From the NCBI GenBank assembly GCA_015680685.1, contig MNCI01023527.1, positions 587,883 to 651,882 on the forward strand: a DNA stretch of 64,000 bases, given 5' to 3'. A program made the translations under genes and the position numbers. How positions within the stretch are numbered: the stretch's first letter is position 1; every line of letters begins with the position of its first letter. This document shows positions 23,731-35,829 of this stretch, piece by piece. The DNA is from Gnetum montanum (Eukaryota; Streptophyta; Gnetopsida; Gnetales; Gnetaceae). The notes beneath the pieces were generated by a model. It saw only the letters and a program-made list of their open reading frames with translations. It had not been told where the DNA came from and searched no databases.

Positions 23731-25435
23731 GATCTCTAAAACTTGTTTGATAAGTCCGAGGGTGGAATTCTAAAATTGGTTTGATAGATCCAATAGGTCT
23801 CAGTGGACATAACTAAATTTTAAAAAATTAGTTTTAGGTCCAATAGAAATTTTGATTTTGCAAATTCTAATTGACTTATAAAAGAACCTTTTCATGCTTC
23901 AATTGTGAATTCAAGTTTTCACTAATGCTTGTGATATCAACATGTTCTTCTAAAAATAACTTGTATTTTTATTTTATCTAATACACTAACTAGCATATAC
24001 CAAAAAGAAAAGAAAACATTGCTTTCTAATGTTATTATACAACTCAAATTTACTTTTATCTTTCCATAATAATAATAATGAACACGTTAGTATATTACAA
24101 GTCATTTAATTACCTCTCCTTTAGAAAGCTAAGAAACTATATGAATATGTAGAATTTCTAGCAAATCCATTTCCATATATACTGATAATTCATTTAACAC
24201 TCTACCTTTTTTAGGAATGTTGAACACATGCATATGTTTGATTTGCTATCATGTCAATATTTAGCATTTCACATATATTTTATAAGTATTCATCACTATT
24301 AATATTTTTTGATGATTAATACAATGCATAGCTACAAGATTGGAACAATCACTTTTGAAATATGTGTTGATGCCAACATTGTGCATGATAGGCAAGGGGC
24401 CATGACTTATTCATCTAATCATTAAGGTATGGTTTCACAATTTGAATAGGGTTCTTTTAATGAGAGATATCATGCAACCTTTAAATTATTGTCATCTATC
24501 AATAGAACCCCCTCTCCTCACAACGATGACCCCTACTTATATTTTCTTTTCAGTTTTTTATCCTCCCCTTTCTCCTAAAATGATGACCCCTAATTATATT
24601 TTTCTTAACTTCTACTTAAAGCATCATTATATGTACAAAAGAAAATACAAGCAACATTTAAGGGGTTGTTATAAGAATAGATGATGGAAGAAGTCAATTC
24701 TCTTTTATTTAGTGGTACTTGACTCTTCTTCAAGAATATACGATGAGGACAATCATAGTCACATTAGCCTTGCTAAAGTTTCTTGGTGATTTGCTTTGCC
24801 AGTGTTTCATAGAAGATTCATCTAACCTTGATGCAAAAAGAGTGTCTATATTCACAATTTTGGACTTCATTCTAGTTGGACCAATGCTACATTTCTAGTA
24901 CCTTTCATTAAGCAAATTAATAATAGGATCTAGAGAAATCAAAGCAGGCTTCCACCTTCTTCTAGATCAATTTTTCTTTTCTCCTATATTTATTAGAGTG
25001 TTCTTATTTTCATTACTTAGTTTGGAAGGATGACCAAAAGACATATTTGTGAAACTCTTACAGGATTGGTTCTGAGTAGTTATTGCAAACTGGAAGCTCT
25101 CAATTCCATTTCAATTTTTGAATTTCCTTTTGATTCCATAGAAACTTCAATTTTTTGTAGCTAATGTGATTGGTGTTTCCTGGAATGTATACTTGTCATT
25201 TACAAGTCATTGGAAGTTGCAGTCTTCATCAAGTTGACATCATACATATATGTCAAGTCTTCGATGACCACATAAAGTTTATTGTTGGTATATACATGCA
25301 TAATTAAATCATTATTTGAAGGTGGATGTAACCAACAATGATGGGCAATGTGGGTGACGTTGCTAATTGATGTGCAAGCAGTGGTGGCAAAGGTGGATGT
25401 AATTGATGATGGTGGACGTGGATGAGTGGTGAACA
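23731..25435. other. AT-rich intergenic sequence with a local duplication
   Basis: No gene is seen. A diverged tandem duplication with a 57-bp offset (GATGACCCC at 24525 and 24582) accounts for the ORF at 24442-24684. The remainder is AT-rich without recognisable domains. Confidence 0.45.
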
Positions 25436-25439
25436 TGAG

Positions 25440-26160
25440 CATTCATGGCACTGACAGGGAATGGCTTATAACAGGGAATGGTTGGAGGTCTCCTTCTCTC
25501 GAGTAGGGGTAGGCACATCAACTATGGCAAGGAAGAAGTAGGGGCCTCTCCCTCTCTACGAGTGATGACAACAAGTGTATGGTGACAATGGGTAGCACAT
25601 CAACAATTGCAAACAACGATAGTAGTGGATAGTATGAGGTGCATGGTAGTCAATAGTAGGCATGTGTAACCAGTAGCAAGTGCATGGTAGCTACTGTTAG
25701 TAACCCATAGTGCATGGTGGCTATTGTCAGCAGTGTGCATTGTGTGTGGTGTACTGTGCATGGTGATGCACATTGCAGGTAGTGCGCTATGCAAACAATG
25801 TGTGGATTAGCTATTGGTGGCTAGCAATGAGTAGTACAACAATGAGGGGTGGCGAGAGATCTCTATCTAGTAGTGCAATAGGGGCACATCAACTATCTAG
25901 CTATTGGCGGTGATAGCAGCGGTAAAGAGGTATCCCATTACTATAGTGGTCAAGGGTTTTTTCCTAGCAGCAATAGTGGCCATGGGTGCTAGAGGCATGA
26001 ATGGCATGTGTTAGTAGCGATGGAGGTGCACATGGTGCCAATAGTCCAATAGCAGTGTATGTCTGCAGTCGAGGGTAGCAATGTAGCAACAGCACGAGCG
26101 TGAACAATGACACTTGATGGTTAGTGGTCAACTACAACGGTCTCAAAGGTAGTGCATATT
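25440..26160. repeat. GTGCATGGT/AGTAGTGG-rich low-complexity tract
   Basis: Short G-rich words such as GTGCATGGTAG, CAATAGTGG and AGTAGTG repeat irregularly (densest 25620-25800). This gives the minus-strand ORFs here a Thr/His/Met-rich, artificial look. A gypsy primer-site and gag remnant follows on the plus strand, so the tract could be part of that element's LTR, but no partner LTR was found. Confidence 0.45.
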
Positions 26161-26533
26161 AGCAATTAGCCAAAGCCACTAGGAATCATTCAATTTGTGC
26201 TCATTTTTTAGCTAAGTCATCATTTCATTCTGTTACTTTTAAAATATCTGTAATTGAATTGTGGTTCTCATTGCACAAGACTTGTGTTTCTTTTAAAAAC
26301 TTTGCTTATTCTTGGCATAACTTATTGAATGCTTTTACAAACTTTACAATTTTCAATTACATATTAAAATCATTTAATTTACTAGTGTCATGTTTTATGA
26401 AACACCACATTTCCCTTCCAACTAAGACTATTCTTGGGTTTTCATACCCACACGGGAGACAACCTAGATGATAGTGTCCTTAAACAAGTTTTTTTGTGTG
26501 TTAGTGCAACCAAAATTTATGCATCAATATCCT

Positions 26534-26553
26534 TTTGGCACTAGAAGGATAAC
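26534..26553 (+). promoter_or_regulatory. Possible retrotransposon primer-binding site
   Basis: CTTTTGGCACTAGAAGGATA resembles the TGGCGCTAGAAGGAGG-type primer sites I associate with plant gypsy elements, with CpG-type decay. It follows a GCATCA that could be an LTR end at 26526 and precedes a leader and a gag remnant on the same strand. The LTR itself was not delimited. Confidence 0.4.
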
Positions 26554-27154
26554 ATTTTTTTCAACCTCTATTTTCCCTTGTTTCTAAAAATATTAGTCTT
26601 TTTATTCATTCCAATTGATTTACACTATCTATTTCTATTTTTGCCTTTCTATTTTCATTTCTATTTATATTCTTAGTTATTAATATACAGATTCTGAAAA
26701 TTTTTATTTTTCCTAGTTTCTAAAAATTTCTATTCCCTACTCATGTTAACATTCATCCATATTTAGTTCCTATTTTTTGTTCCGAAAATCTAGTTTATTT
26801 TCCTATCTCATTATTTGACCAGATTACCTAAAACCTTTAGTGATCCATTTTTTATACTAGTTCTAGTTAAAGATCACGTATTTTTAGTTTTTTTACTTTA
26901 TTTCAGTTTCATTTTTTAGATTCCCAAATTTATACTCTATCGGTCCTCACCTTAGCTTTAACTTTCCAACTTTGGTGAGGTAATTTACATCATTTTTCTT
27001 TTAATCCACTTTTCTAAAATTCTGCATTTTCTATTTTATTTGCAATTTCAATTTTCCTTTAGAAAAAATTAAAAAATATATAGTATTTAAATATTTTCTA
27101 TTTTATTTAATTTTTATAGTTTATTAGAATTTTACATTTCTTGATATTTTTCAT

Positions 27155-27950
27155 TTTATGAGCCAACCTCCCTAGAGAGCATGTCAACAAAGGGCTTCTA
27201 CTCCTACCCCTAGTCAACCAACTACCCATCATCTCACTTTAAGAAAACAACAACCCTCACATTTCCCAAGCTCTATCCCTAGAAGAACTCAAACTAGGAT
27301 GGTATCCAATCAACCCTTAGCTCCCTTGGTAAGCAACCCCTTTAACTTCACCAACTGTTATGATATTCTAAAAATCACTCCAAGACATAAATTTGTTCTT
27401 TGATTTCACAACCCCTACTAATGATGCTCAACAACATGTACAATGTTTTGAAACCTTATTAGGCATCCATAACATTGTCCAAAATGACATACCATGTAGG
27501 GTCTTTGTGATAACTTTTAGAACTAAAGCCACTTAATGATTTATCATACTTCCTAATGCCTCTATCAACTTATGGTAAGAATTTAAAAATAAGTTCCTAC
27601 TTTAGTTTGATAAGTTCACTAGCTTAGCCCTAGCATCAAGAAATTTCACAAGCCTAAGGAAAATACCTAGAAAAAATACCCATGACTACAACTTATGATT
27701 TCTCCATCAACCTGTAAACAAAGCTTGCTACATCACTGTTCTAAGAAAGCCACCAAAAGAAAGGCCAAAAAAGACATGGGAAAAAAAATGATTGAAGATG
27801 ATTTGAAAAAACTACAGATAAACAAAGATCTAGCTCTTCATAGAGGCAAATGATAATAAAGATCTCATGTAGCTAATTCCATTTTATTAGAGCAAGGCTA
27901 GGATGATGATGATGATGATCAAGGTACATAATTGCTTAACATGTACTTTA
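27155..27950 (+). pseudogene. Ty3/gypsy gag pseudogene
   Basis: After an ATG at 27155 and a Pro/Gln/Thr-rich leader, a gypsy gag pattern follows: DAQQHVQCFETLL, then CRVFVITFR, WFIILPNASINLW and EFKNKFLL. This is the usual HV-F, CR-F-TL, WF-LP-SI, F-FL-F order of the Retrotrans_gag domain. Stops interrupt it at several places, for example after FRTKAT and between NLW and EFK. The 3' part is Lys-rich. No protease or polymerase follows, because a LINE remnant starts about 50 bases further on. Confidence 0.75.
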
Positions 27951-27989
27951 TAGATGATTCCTTTTTATGATTAGTAATTCTTTGTAACA

Positions 27990-29930
27990 TAGCAATGCTC
28001 CTTTAGCGAAGTGGAGAATTATTGAATGTTATTTGACTCTTGGATCAATTGGAAAAAATCTATTATTTATTATAATGGTAATATTAATGAATGGGTTACA
28101 CTCAACCCTTGGAAAATCTTGAAAAAAGATTTGTTTTCCAATTTCTATGAAAATCTTCTTCTTTTTTTAGTTTAATCTTCTTATTTTGGAGAAATATGTG
28201 CTTAATAAAATTTAAAAGAATCTTGATAAATAGAAAGAGAAAAAGCTCAACCTTGTTGGAAAAGTTTTAGTTATTATGAAAATGCTTCAATCAACTAATA
28301 TTTATTACTCTAGTTGCTAGGCTTTTTCTAAAACTTTTAATAATATAATTGATCATATTATCCATTAGATTCTTTTAATCTGCTAAGAAACATAGAAAAG
28401 ATTTTTGTAGAGTTTCTTTAGATATTTTTATTAGTATCAAGAAAGATGGAGGACTTAGCCTCCTTAATTATTATAACTAGTGTATTTCTCTTGTAATAAA
28501 AATGGATTGCAAAGTACATCAATGGAGATGATATTTGGATGCTTCTTTTAAGAAATGGAATTATGCAAGGAAACTCAAAGAATTGTAATAGTTAGTCTTC
28601 TATTAATTTTCTTCACTATCTTCTTTTTTCTTAGGCTATTTATATCTGTGGTTCTCCAATTTTTAAATAAATTTGAAAAAGATAGTGTAAGATTGGTAAA
28701 TATCGGAATTATAATCGTATTACAATTTGAAAAGATATGCTTAAACAAATTAGCCCATAGTGGCTTCCTTTTAATGAAGGAGTTTAATGCATCTAAATTG
28801 TGTACCACTTGGAGTAATTTTGGTATCATTGTAGTTTTTTGTCTATGTATGATAGACAAATTACTTGGAATAAAGCTTCTAGCCTTTATGGCTGGAATAG
28901 AAAGAGGAAAAGGAATTTTGAGAAATTAATTTCTAATCTGGAGAATTTATTCAAAGTTGACAACAATTTGAATCAATCTTTTCAAATTTGACAACCATTT
29001 GAATCAATCTTTTTCAAAGGATGAAAAATCTATTTTGCTTTTAATTGAAAACTTCTATACAAGATTGTTACAAAGAATGATTTTATTCATTACAAATTCA
29101 GTAAGCCCTAGAAAATACAATTATTATTAGATCCTACATTTCCAAAAATTTATATTTTTTAGGATGTCTTATTCATGAAGGTCTTCCTATTAGCACTCAT
29201 CTTAAGCATATGAAAAATGTTTTTCCTCAATGTTCTCTTTGTAGAATTGAAGATTGATTTTCTCATATTTTATTGAGTGTCCTATTGCTTAGCATGCTTG
29301 GAAATAGACATCTAGAGTTTATAAGAACTTACAACTAAGAATTAATAAAGTCATTCTTGGAAATTAGCTTACTTTATCCATTTCCTTTCTTTTTATTTGG
29401 AAATATTTTTGACCACTTGTTTTCTACTTTATTTGAAATCTTCAATGTGCAGTTATTTTTCAACAGTGAGAGCATTATTATGGCCTCTTTTATGAGTGAA
29501 ATATAAAATTCTTAGTGATGTTGCTTTTTAGCTATAGCTCCAAGGGAAAAAGCTTCTAATGAAAGCTAAATAGTAAATTTTGTTTTGTTTTGGAGGCTCA
29601 AGGGAAAGAGGCTTTTAGCTTTTGTTGGTATTTGTTCTTTATTTTTTTATTAATGTATTCATTTGTGTCTAGAGCGAGTTTTCTCCTACTCTTTACAAAA
29701 AACCTTTTAGTAGAAGTGAAAACCCATGAGAGTGCTTCTAAATAAAGGCAAGGCATGATCCTTTTCCTATCCCAAAGGAGAGGCTTTTAAGGATTAGTTG
29801 TAAGGATGAAAACCTGAAAAAATATCCTGAAAACTAGTGGGCTTTTTCTTTAGACTTTGCTTAATGGTCTGATATGTTTTGAATTTTTTAATATTATTAT
29901 TCATTTTTTAAGGTTTTGACAAAGCCAAAA
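27990..29930 (+). pseudogene. LINE (L1-type) remnant: RT C-terminus, zf-RVT, 3' tail
   Basis: The left part carries the distal reverse-transcriptase region of a plant L1-type LINE, with a KKDGGLSLLNYYN segment at about 28438-28478 and, after a frame change, KWIAKYINGDD and LLLRNGI. Near 29160-29310 there is a zf-RVT domain: GLPISTHLKH, CSLC (Cys codons 29231-29233 and 29240-29242), His in SHIL, ECPIA, HAW. A one-base frameshift separates His from the last Cys. The 3' region (29730-29925) recurs at 45970-46155. Multiple stops make it inactive. The 5' half (endonuclease, RT palm) is absent, as in typical 5'-truncated insertions, and the element lies directly after a gypsy gag. Confidence 0.8.
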
Positions 29931-30229
29931 AAAGTTAGTTTCTAGATGAGGTGTAGTCTAGATGAGGTGCGTTTCTATTAGCAGGTTTCTTTTTAGTTTA
30001 CATCATCATAGGACATAAAATAGAATACATATGTATGCTCTGTGGAATGATGGGATGACCATTCCATTTTTTTTTTCAGTTAATCTTATAAATATTTGAG
30101 ACAAAAATATAATATTGTACAATAAAGTCTATATAAAATTTTCTTGTTACTTTATTATTTTGTTCAATGATAAAAATAATATTTAACTTTGATGATAGAA
30201 ATATAACGTAATGTCTATCTAATAAATTC
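29931..30229. other. AT-rich spacer
   Basis: No gene is seen. The end of the LINE 3' region may reach to about 29990 (a short GATGAGGTG duplication occurs at 29945-29970). Confidence 0.4.
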
Positions 30230-30579
30230 CTGAAGTCCTCCGACAGAAAACCTCTGTTTGAGAATTTTACAAGAGTCACTGTGCAAGTACGCCGTAGGGA
30301 ACAATGTTGGCATGTTAGCGGTATATTGGCCATTTTTATACCATTTTGCAAGAAAATTAATCGTATAACACAAATTGAGGGTGCGTTCAGGAACGGGGCC
30401 GTTTGCAAGTCGTGTTGGTGTTTCAGAATACAAACCAGAACCTGAATTTTCTTCATCAATGTTCTTTTGCAAGTTTTAAAATTTTAGAAACTGTTTTAAT
30501 GAAGCTGGACTCGGGAGGCGTAGCTTATAATCATTCCAACCATCAACAGGACATATATTCTTACAATGCGCATCATGAA

Positions 30580-30632
30580 GCTTTTGGACAAACATCTTAG
30601 ACATCCGCTTTTGAACAAACATCTTAGACATC
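30580..30632. repeat. 26-bp near-perfect tandem duplication
   Basis: GCTTTTGRACAAACATCTTA-type units at 30580-30605 and 30607-30632 differ at one base, with a one-base spacer. This young slippage-type duplication lies inside the coding-like segment. Confidence 0.85.
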
Positions 30633-30729
30633 GATCACATCCTTCGTTACTTGTTTAGAATTTTGTTACCCAGTGTTGTTACTTGGATACTCTATAAAGT
30701 ATGTCTATTTTTTCATAAAAATGTAATCT

Positions 30730-31140
30730 CTAACCAATATAATCCATCTTCAATAAGAACCCACCACGTGGTGGAATGTTGCAGGGGTGGAGCATGTGGC
30801 CGGGGGCATGTTTGGAGCATGTGGCCGGGGGCATGTTTGTCAGTACTCCCTCTACTGAAGGTGATTGCTCCTGAACGTTCGGTGCAGGCTCATCCATTGA
30901 ATCTTGAATCTTTGCGTTCAAAGGTAACGGTAAGGTTGTTGTTGATGCTGATGATTCTGCTTTGATTTCATTTGATGCTGTGGGCTGTGGCAGCTGGTGC
31001 TTCATCACTGGGACGATGCCATCTGCAACAGGATTTTGAGAAACTGCAGGAGGGCCATGTCCATGTTGGAAGCAGGAGGAGGAGGAGGCAGAATAAAGTT
31101 GTTGAGATGTTTAAGATCATGATTAAGTTCAGATGACTTA
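30730..31140 (-). pseudogene. Coding-like fragment of unknown protein
   Basis: The minus strand is open from about 31100 to 30730 with a composition unlike the surrounding AT-rich DNA: rich in Pro, Ser, Gln, Thr and Val, with varied codons (for example SVEGVLTNMPPATCS). Frame changes near 31010-31060 link it to a second open stretch with a run of five Pro. A perfect 25-bp tandem duplication shifts the frame near the 3' end; one unit alone would lead to a stop soon afterwards (near 30765). Minus-strand sequence down to 30215 also has few stops. I do not recognise the protein. It could be a piece of a host gene or a decayed processed copy. Confidence 0.35.
30789..30838. repeat. Perfect 25-bp tandem duplication
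   Basis: Units 30789-30813 and 30814-30838 are identical (GGAGCATGTGGCCGGGGGCA and five further bases). Perfect identity implies a recent event. It causes the frame change noted in the overlapping coding-like fragment. Confidence 0.95.
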
Positions 31141-31202
31141 TATTTACAAGTTCAAAAAAGCATACTTAAAATCATTAATTTCTTTTTAAAAATAAGATTT
31201 TC

Positions 31203-31285
31203 TATAAAAGTTGTGAGAAGCAAAAATTCTAATCCGGTAGGTTCTGTTATAAAAGTTGTGAGAAGAAAAAAATTCTAATCCGGTA
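31203..31285. repeat. 37-bp near-perfect tandem duplication
   Basis: TATAAAAGTTGTGAGAAG to TCTAATCCGGTA occurs at 31203-31239 and 31248-31285 with one substitution and one inserted A (45-bp offset). A related, more diverged duplication (TGATACTGAAAATGAATTC and TGACACTGAAGCTGAATTC) follows at 31330-31405. Confidence 0.9.
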
Positions 31286-31289
31286 ATTA

Positions 31290-32225
31290 ATTGTTACACT
31301 AAGCGAATTGAAAAACTATGGAAACAATGATACTGAAAATGAATTCTATTATGTCTTGTAAGAGGGATTATTTGGTACGACATAATGACACTGAAGCTGA
31401 ATTCTAAGATATATGAGATTCAGCCGAATCTCAAGACTTGTGGATGAGTGATAATGGAGGGCGTGCCGTCCCTTGCGCAACCGTTGGTAATGGGTGAGAT
31501 ATTATTTCATTAAAAATATAAAGAATCTGAATCACAAGGGTAACTATAAAAATATCGAGGGATTGCAAGGATAGCAGATGTTAATGATTAAAATTATGAT
31601 TTTTATTGTGAAACTGTTCATAAAATATTAAAGTTAAGTTTAATTTAAATTTGATGAACAAATCGCCTTAAATCATTGTTTTTGATTATGGGAAAGATAT
31701 ATATTTCGTTTTTTTAAGATTAAAATGCAAAATATAAAATTGGATGTGAATTTTTATTCATGTCTAGCTCATAACTATCATGCATAAAATAAAAGAAAAC
31801 AAACAAAACATCAAACATCATGCTATTAAAAAACAAAAATAAACAAACAAAACATCAAACATTATACTAAAAAAAAAACAAAAGAACATGTTATGTCCAA
31901 ATAAAGGAAAAATCTACAATCAAAAGATGCAATTTCATGAACAACATTATTTTACATGATCAAGATAGAGGCTTAGATGCTTTTTCTTTCTTTGTTTTTC
32001 CATTAGTCCCTTTATTCATCATAGAGCTTACATACATATCCTCTTAACTTACGACCATTAGATTTAGACCTTATCTATCATCCTTGAGAATTAAATTACA
32101 AATCATGGTTGAAATCTGACTTCACCCATAATAACCTTCTACTTGAATTAAAATGAATTACATCAGTAAGGTTATGCATGCTTGTATGTATCAGGCTACA
32201 AATTTGATTTTATTAAGGAGCACTA
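31290..32225. other. AT-rich intergenic sequence
   Basis: No gene is seen. AAACAAAACATCAAACAT is duplicated near 31800 and 31848 in an A-rich tract. A small inverted repeat (GAGATTC and GAATCTC around four bases) lies at 31415-31432. Confidence 0.45.
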
Positions 32226-32239
32226 AGTGATAGTTTAAA

Positions 32240-32700
32240 AGAAATTTTGTAAAATATTTTTGAAATTGGTGTAGTTTGATGGAATCTAGGGTCCAAGTGA
32301 ATGTAAATGAAAATTCAGGTTAAGCATTTCCATTTTTGCTTATTTTTTTTAATGCATTTTACAAATAAATCACTTTGTTCTAATGCTAGCCATATAAAAT
32401 GAAAGCACATCTCTATATGTGTTGAAATTAGAATACAATGTTGGATTACAAACTAGTTTAACATAATTTTTAACCATAGCATTTTCTTTGTTGTTTTGGT
32501 TTAGCAACGTATTTTGGAAAATAATATCACAATTTTTTTTCGGTAATTTCAACATCTTGTTTACACTACCTCCCAAAGTAAAAACAAAGCCTATAGTGGA
32601 TTTCTTAATATCATAATATCCAACAAAATATGTAAATAAAAAACTAGATATTTTCAAGGACCACTTTCATAGCATAAAAATATTTTACTAAGAGAGGTTG
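32240..32700 (-). pseudogene. Ty1/copia RNase H remnant
   Basis: On the minus strand the segment YYDIKKSTIGFVFTLGG (32620-32570) matches the copia RNase H signature, D followed by KSTSGYVFTLGG, near the end of the polyprotein. About 60 residues later, LVCNPTLYSNFNTYRDVLSFYM parallels the copia C-terminal segment normally read as NP-x-H-x-RTKHI and YHF. The intervening catalytic part is scrambled and the characteristic STTEAEY is not recognisable. Nothing upstream of RNase H is preserved. It lies just left of the gypsy element and on the opposite strand. Confidence 0.72.
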
Positions 32701-32846
32701 GGAGAGGGTGGTGTTGGATTTTAAAAAAATATTTAATAATAAGCCAAATAAAAAAAGAAGAGTGCATCACATCTTTAATCAACAAGTGCAACAACAACAT
32801 GGAAAGAAATAACTTTTCAATTATAGGGATATCTACTTAGCTGAAC

Positions 32847-34693
32847 TAGTGTAGGGACACCTCTTCCAATCCCCTTATTCTACCTTACATGCTATGTGTC
32901 TTTTGTGTTGATTTTGTTAAGAATTTTTTTATGGATGTTTTGGCATGTTTTGGGGTGTTTTTGGCCCATTTTGATGAGTTTAGGATGTTCTAGGATCTAT
33001 GGAAACTTGTTTGGAGGCATTCAGAGATTTCAAGCATTAAAATGAACATTTTTATTTTCCACACCTATAGGATAGATGTCTAACTAGAATTGTAGATGTT
33101 TCAATGTAGACATCTACCTAGAATTATAGATGTCTAATGATGATTTGTGAGGTACCCCTACACCAAACCATATGAATCACAAGCATTCATGCATAATTCA
33201 ATTGAATTTCATGGATGGGTCTATTTGTGGTATCTAGATCACTATTCCTTGATCACAGTTAGCTGTCTTCTCACTTGGACTAGCAGTAGCTTTGTCATAT
33301 ATGGTTTAGTCCAAAGTGATGCGTATGATTTTTATTATTTTATATTTTATTATTCTATGATTAACAATAGGTTTAAGCTCAATTTGTAATTAATTCAACT
33401 AATCTAATTGCTAATTAATAATCAACTATTGTAACATAAGTATTCAATCCCACTTCTCATGCACATCCTGAACAAATATAACGTTGTTGGATTACCAAAT
33501 GTCAAGTGTTGTTGGGATTACCAAGAGTCATATAGATGCTCAAAGAGATTGTACTTATGTGCTTAATTAATTAACATGCATGAAAATGTAAATATTAACT
33601 AAGTACATGAAAAGTGAATTGCATGGAAAGTAAATCTAATCTAAGTCAAAAGTGCTAAAATGAATAAGAATCAATCTCAATGTTATTGTCGTTCATGGAA
33701 TATGTCTAGGTACATTGCCACTCAAAAAAGACTTCGTACAACTAACTCAAATCCACTTTGTGGGCACTCACTAACTATTCTCTAAGATTACAAAATAAAA
33801 CTACAATAATTCAGCTACTCTATTGAAAAAACTATGAAAAACTACTTGAAAACTGATTGGAAATCGTGAGCCCAAGCACTATATTTATAGGCTGGTGTAT
33901 ATCCTGTGACATCAAATACCTGACATCACATCTTGGCTCTGACATTAGGGCCTTATTATTGGAGCCAACCAAAAATTTAACTTTTTATCAGATAACCCGG
34001 CCAACTAATGATTCATCATCTAAGGACTAGATTAGGCATCTACCAAAAATAGTAGATGTCTCACTTGAGTGTTGCGTTTTTATAGTAGACATTGCAACAA
34101 AGTTAGAGATGACCTAGACACATGGAAAAACTTCTAAAAATGCTCATTCCAATTTAGGAAATAGCCAAAGCAAGATGAAAATACCCAAGGAGAAGGTGAG
34201 AATACTTGGGAAACATTTAAAAAACCTCAAGTTAAGTTGAGGAAAGGTTTATAGGATTTTTATCTTCTGGTTGCTTATAAATATTGATGTAATTCACCAT
34301 TGTCAAGGCAAGAAAGAGCATAAACCTAATCATGAGTAGGAGAGAAAGCTTATGAGAGTTGAGGAAGGAGAGCTTATGCATGTAAGTTGAGAAAGAGGTA
34401 AGGAAGACCACTTGATAGAGGTTAAGAGAATCTCTTATAATTATCTTGTCTTGAGCTTAGGCTCCATTATGAGAAATTGAGAATTGAGAGGGGACAAGTA
34501 TGGCTTCTAAGATCCTTGGGAGAGTTGTGAGTGAGCTTGGCTTCTCATCTTTGATGTATTTTAAAAATTTTCATAATAGAAAAGAGGGAATGTTTCTATA
34601 GTTTATTTTGTTGTTCTTATTTTCTAAGCTATAATTGCTTGAAAGTTGTGGATTGGGTTCTATCAAGATTTATTCAGGTGCAATTCCTCTACA
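32847..34693 (+). repeat. 5' LTR of the gypsy element (interrupted)
   Basis: It starts TAGTGTAGGGACACCTCTT and ends CTCTACA just before the primer site. It matches the 3' LTR throughout, except for the 886 bp made of the solo LTR plus one target duplication copy. A TATAAATA box lies at 34276-34283. If the LTR began at the more usual TG (32850), the flanking pentamers would not match. Confidence 0.88.
33138..34018 (-). mobile_element. Solo LTR of the ATCAT-family element, with TSD TCTAA
   Basis: This 881-bp insertion is flanked by TCTAA (33133-33137 and 34019-34023). It is homologous over its whole length to the LTRs at 38994-39904 and 44092-44997 and is absent from the sister LTR at 36891-37855. 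It begins TGATGA and ends TCATCA. A TATTTATA at 33892-33899 is the minus-strand TATA box seen in all three copies. It is a solo LTR, produced by recombination between the two LTRs of a former full element. The ORF at 33147-33389 inside it is not a gene. Confidence 0.93.
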
Positions 34694-34697
34694 AGAT

Positions 34698-34710
34698 TTG
34701 TATTAGAGCA
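34698..34710 (+). promoter_or_regulatory. Primer-binding site, tRNA-Met type
   Basis: TTGTATTAGAGCA lies four bases after the 5' LTR and resembles the plant initiator-Met primer site TGGTATCAGAGC, with a C-to-T transition and a G-to-T change. It fixes the element's orientation as plus. Confidence 0.75.
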
Positions 34711-34759
34711 AAGATTCAAAGGAATCCACATATCTGCAAGAGTTGAGAGAAAGGTATAA

Positions 34760-35600
34760 CTCCTAAGAAGAAGACTAATCTAGGTCTTGGACAAGGGATT
34801 CAAGAACTCACAACTTTCTTCAAGGTTTTTGTGGATAGAATCCAAGAAGGTATTCCCAAAGTAAGGATCGAAAATCACTAATATTTCAATGGAACTTCTA
34901 GAAGAAGTGAAGAGGAGATTGAAGACAAGAATCCTTTTGCACTGTTGTAAGGATCTAGAGGAAGACATGATCAAAGAACTCCAAGGAGATACGGGTCTAT
35001 AACTCAAAGGTATGAGCTAAGATTTCCTTTTAATAATGAGAAAAATAATTATGAAAGGTTTGTAAAGATGGTAAGAATTTCTTTAAGAGTTCCTCATGTG
35101 GAAATTTCCATCTTTCTTTCTTTCTTGCCTTACAACTATAAGTATTTTCTTGTTGAGAAACTTTCTAGTGAGACAATTATTCATGTTATTAAGAGAAAAC
35201 CTGAAAAATTGGTAGCTAAATGGTCAAACAAGGAATGTCTCAAATACCTTGGAGAACATGGAATACCTATTGAGAGTTGGCAACTCATGGAGTTGATGCT
35301 AAAGAAAAAATTTAAGAGGACATCCTTTAATCATGAAGTCATCAGGAAGCTAAGATTTTTCAGACAAGGAGATCAAGAGGTAAGAGATTTTTATGTTGAA
35401 TTTTGTAAAGCCCTAGAAATGGCTAATGTTCATTGGATTGAGCATGAGAAAGCTTCTAGCTTCATTAGTGGATTAAGGATTCCATATTATAAATAATTAG
35501 CATTCTATGAGCTTGATGATCTTGATGAAGCCTATGATCTTGTCCACAAGGTTGAAGTGGAAAACAAAAAAAAATTCCCTAAAGAGGGACAAAGATCATA
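34760..35600 (+). pseudogene. gag pseudogene of the gypsy element
   Basis: The open part 35068-35496 has the gypsy gag capsid pattern: SWQLMELMLKKKF, then LRFFRQGDQEVRDFYVEF, and a FISGLR segment about 25 residues later. These correspond to the family order W-x-M-K-x-x-L-x-x-x-F, LRQG-x-x-SV-x-x-Y-x-x-EF and F-x-x-GLR. A frame change after YYK leads into an ELDDLDEAYDLVHKVE-type segment and a Lys-rich tail. No CCHC zinc knuckle was recognised. Upstream, 34760-35060 is coding-like but has stops. The gag start is unclear; 35068 is simply the first ATG of the open stretch. Confidence 0.82.
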
Positions 35601-35829
35601 AGAAAAAGGATGAGAAAGACACTACTCATAAGTCAAAGAAATCATCCAAGGAGGATTATGAAGATGAGGCAAAGAATGAAATAGATTCTACTTCTCCTTC
35701 AAGGGGAAGAATTCCTATTAGTGTAATCAAATTCAAACTATGCAAGATGATGAACTTGAATGTTCAAAGAAGGTAAGTGAGCATGAGCCTTTACATATTA
35801 TTCATCAAAGTGAATTGAATAGTCGTACT

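Noticed and set aside
27902-27919. GAT trinucleotide run
   Set aside because: A simple microsatellite of about six units with no other signal.
28575-28859. 94-codon minus-strand ORF
   Set aside because: It is antisense to the LINE remnant, which has recognisable motifs on the plus strand.
30651-30965. 104-codon plus-strand ORF
   Set aside because: Opposite to the more protein-like minus-strand frame; its Gly/Trp/Arg-rich part is just the translated 25-bp duplication.
31415-31432. Small hairpin as a terminator
   Set aside because: Seven-base stem without gene context; chance occurrence is plausible.
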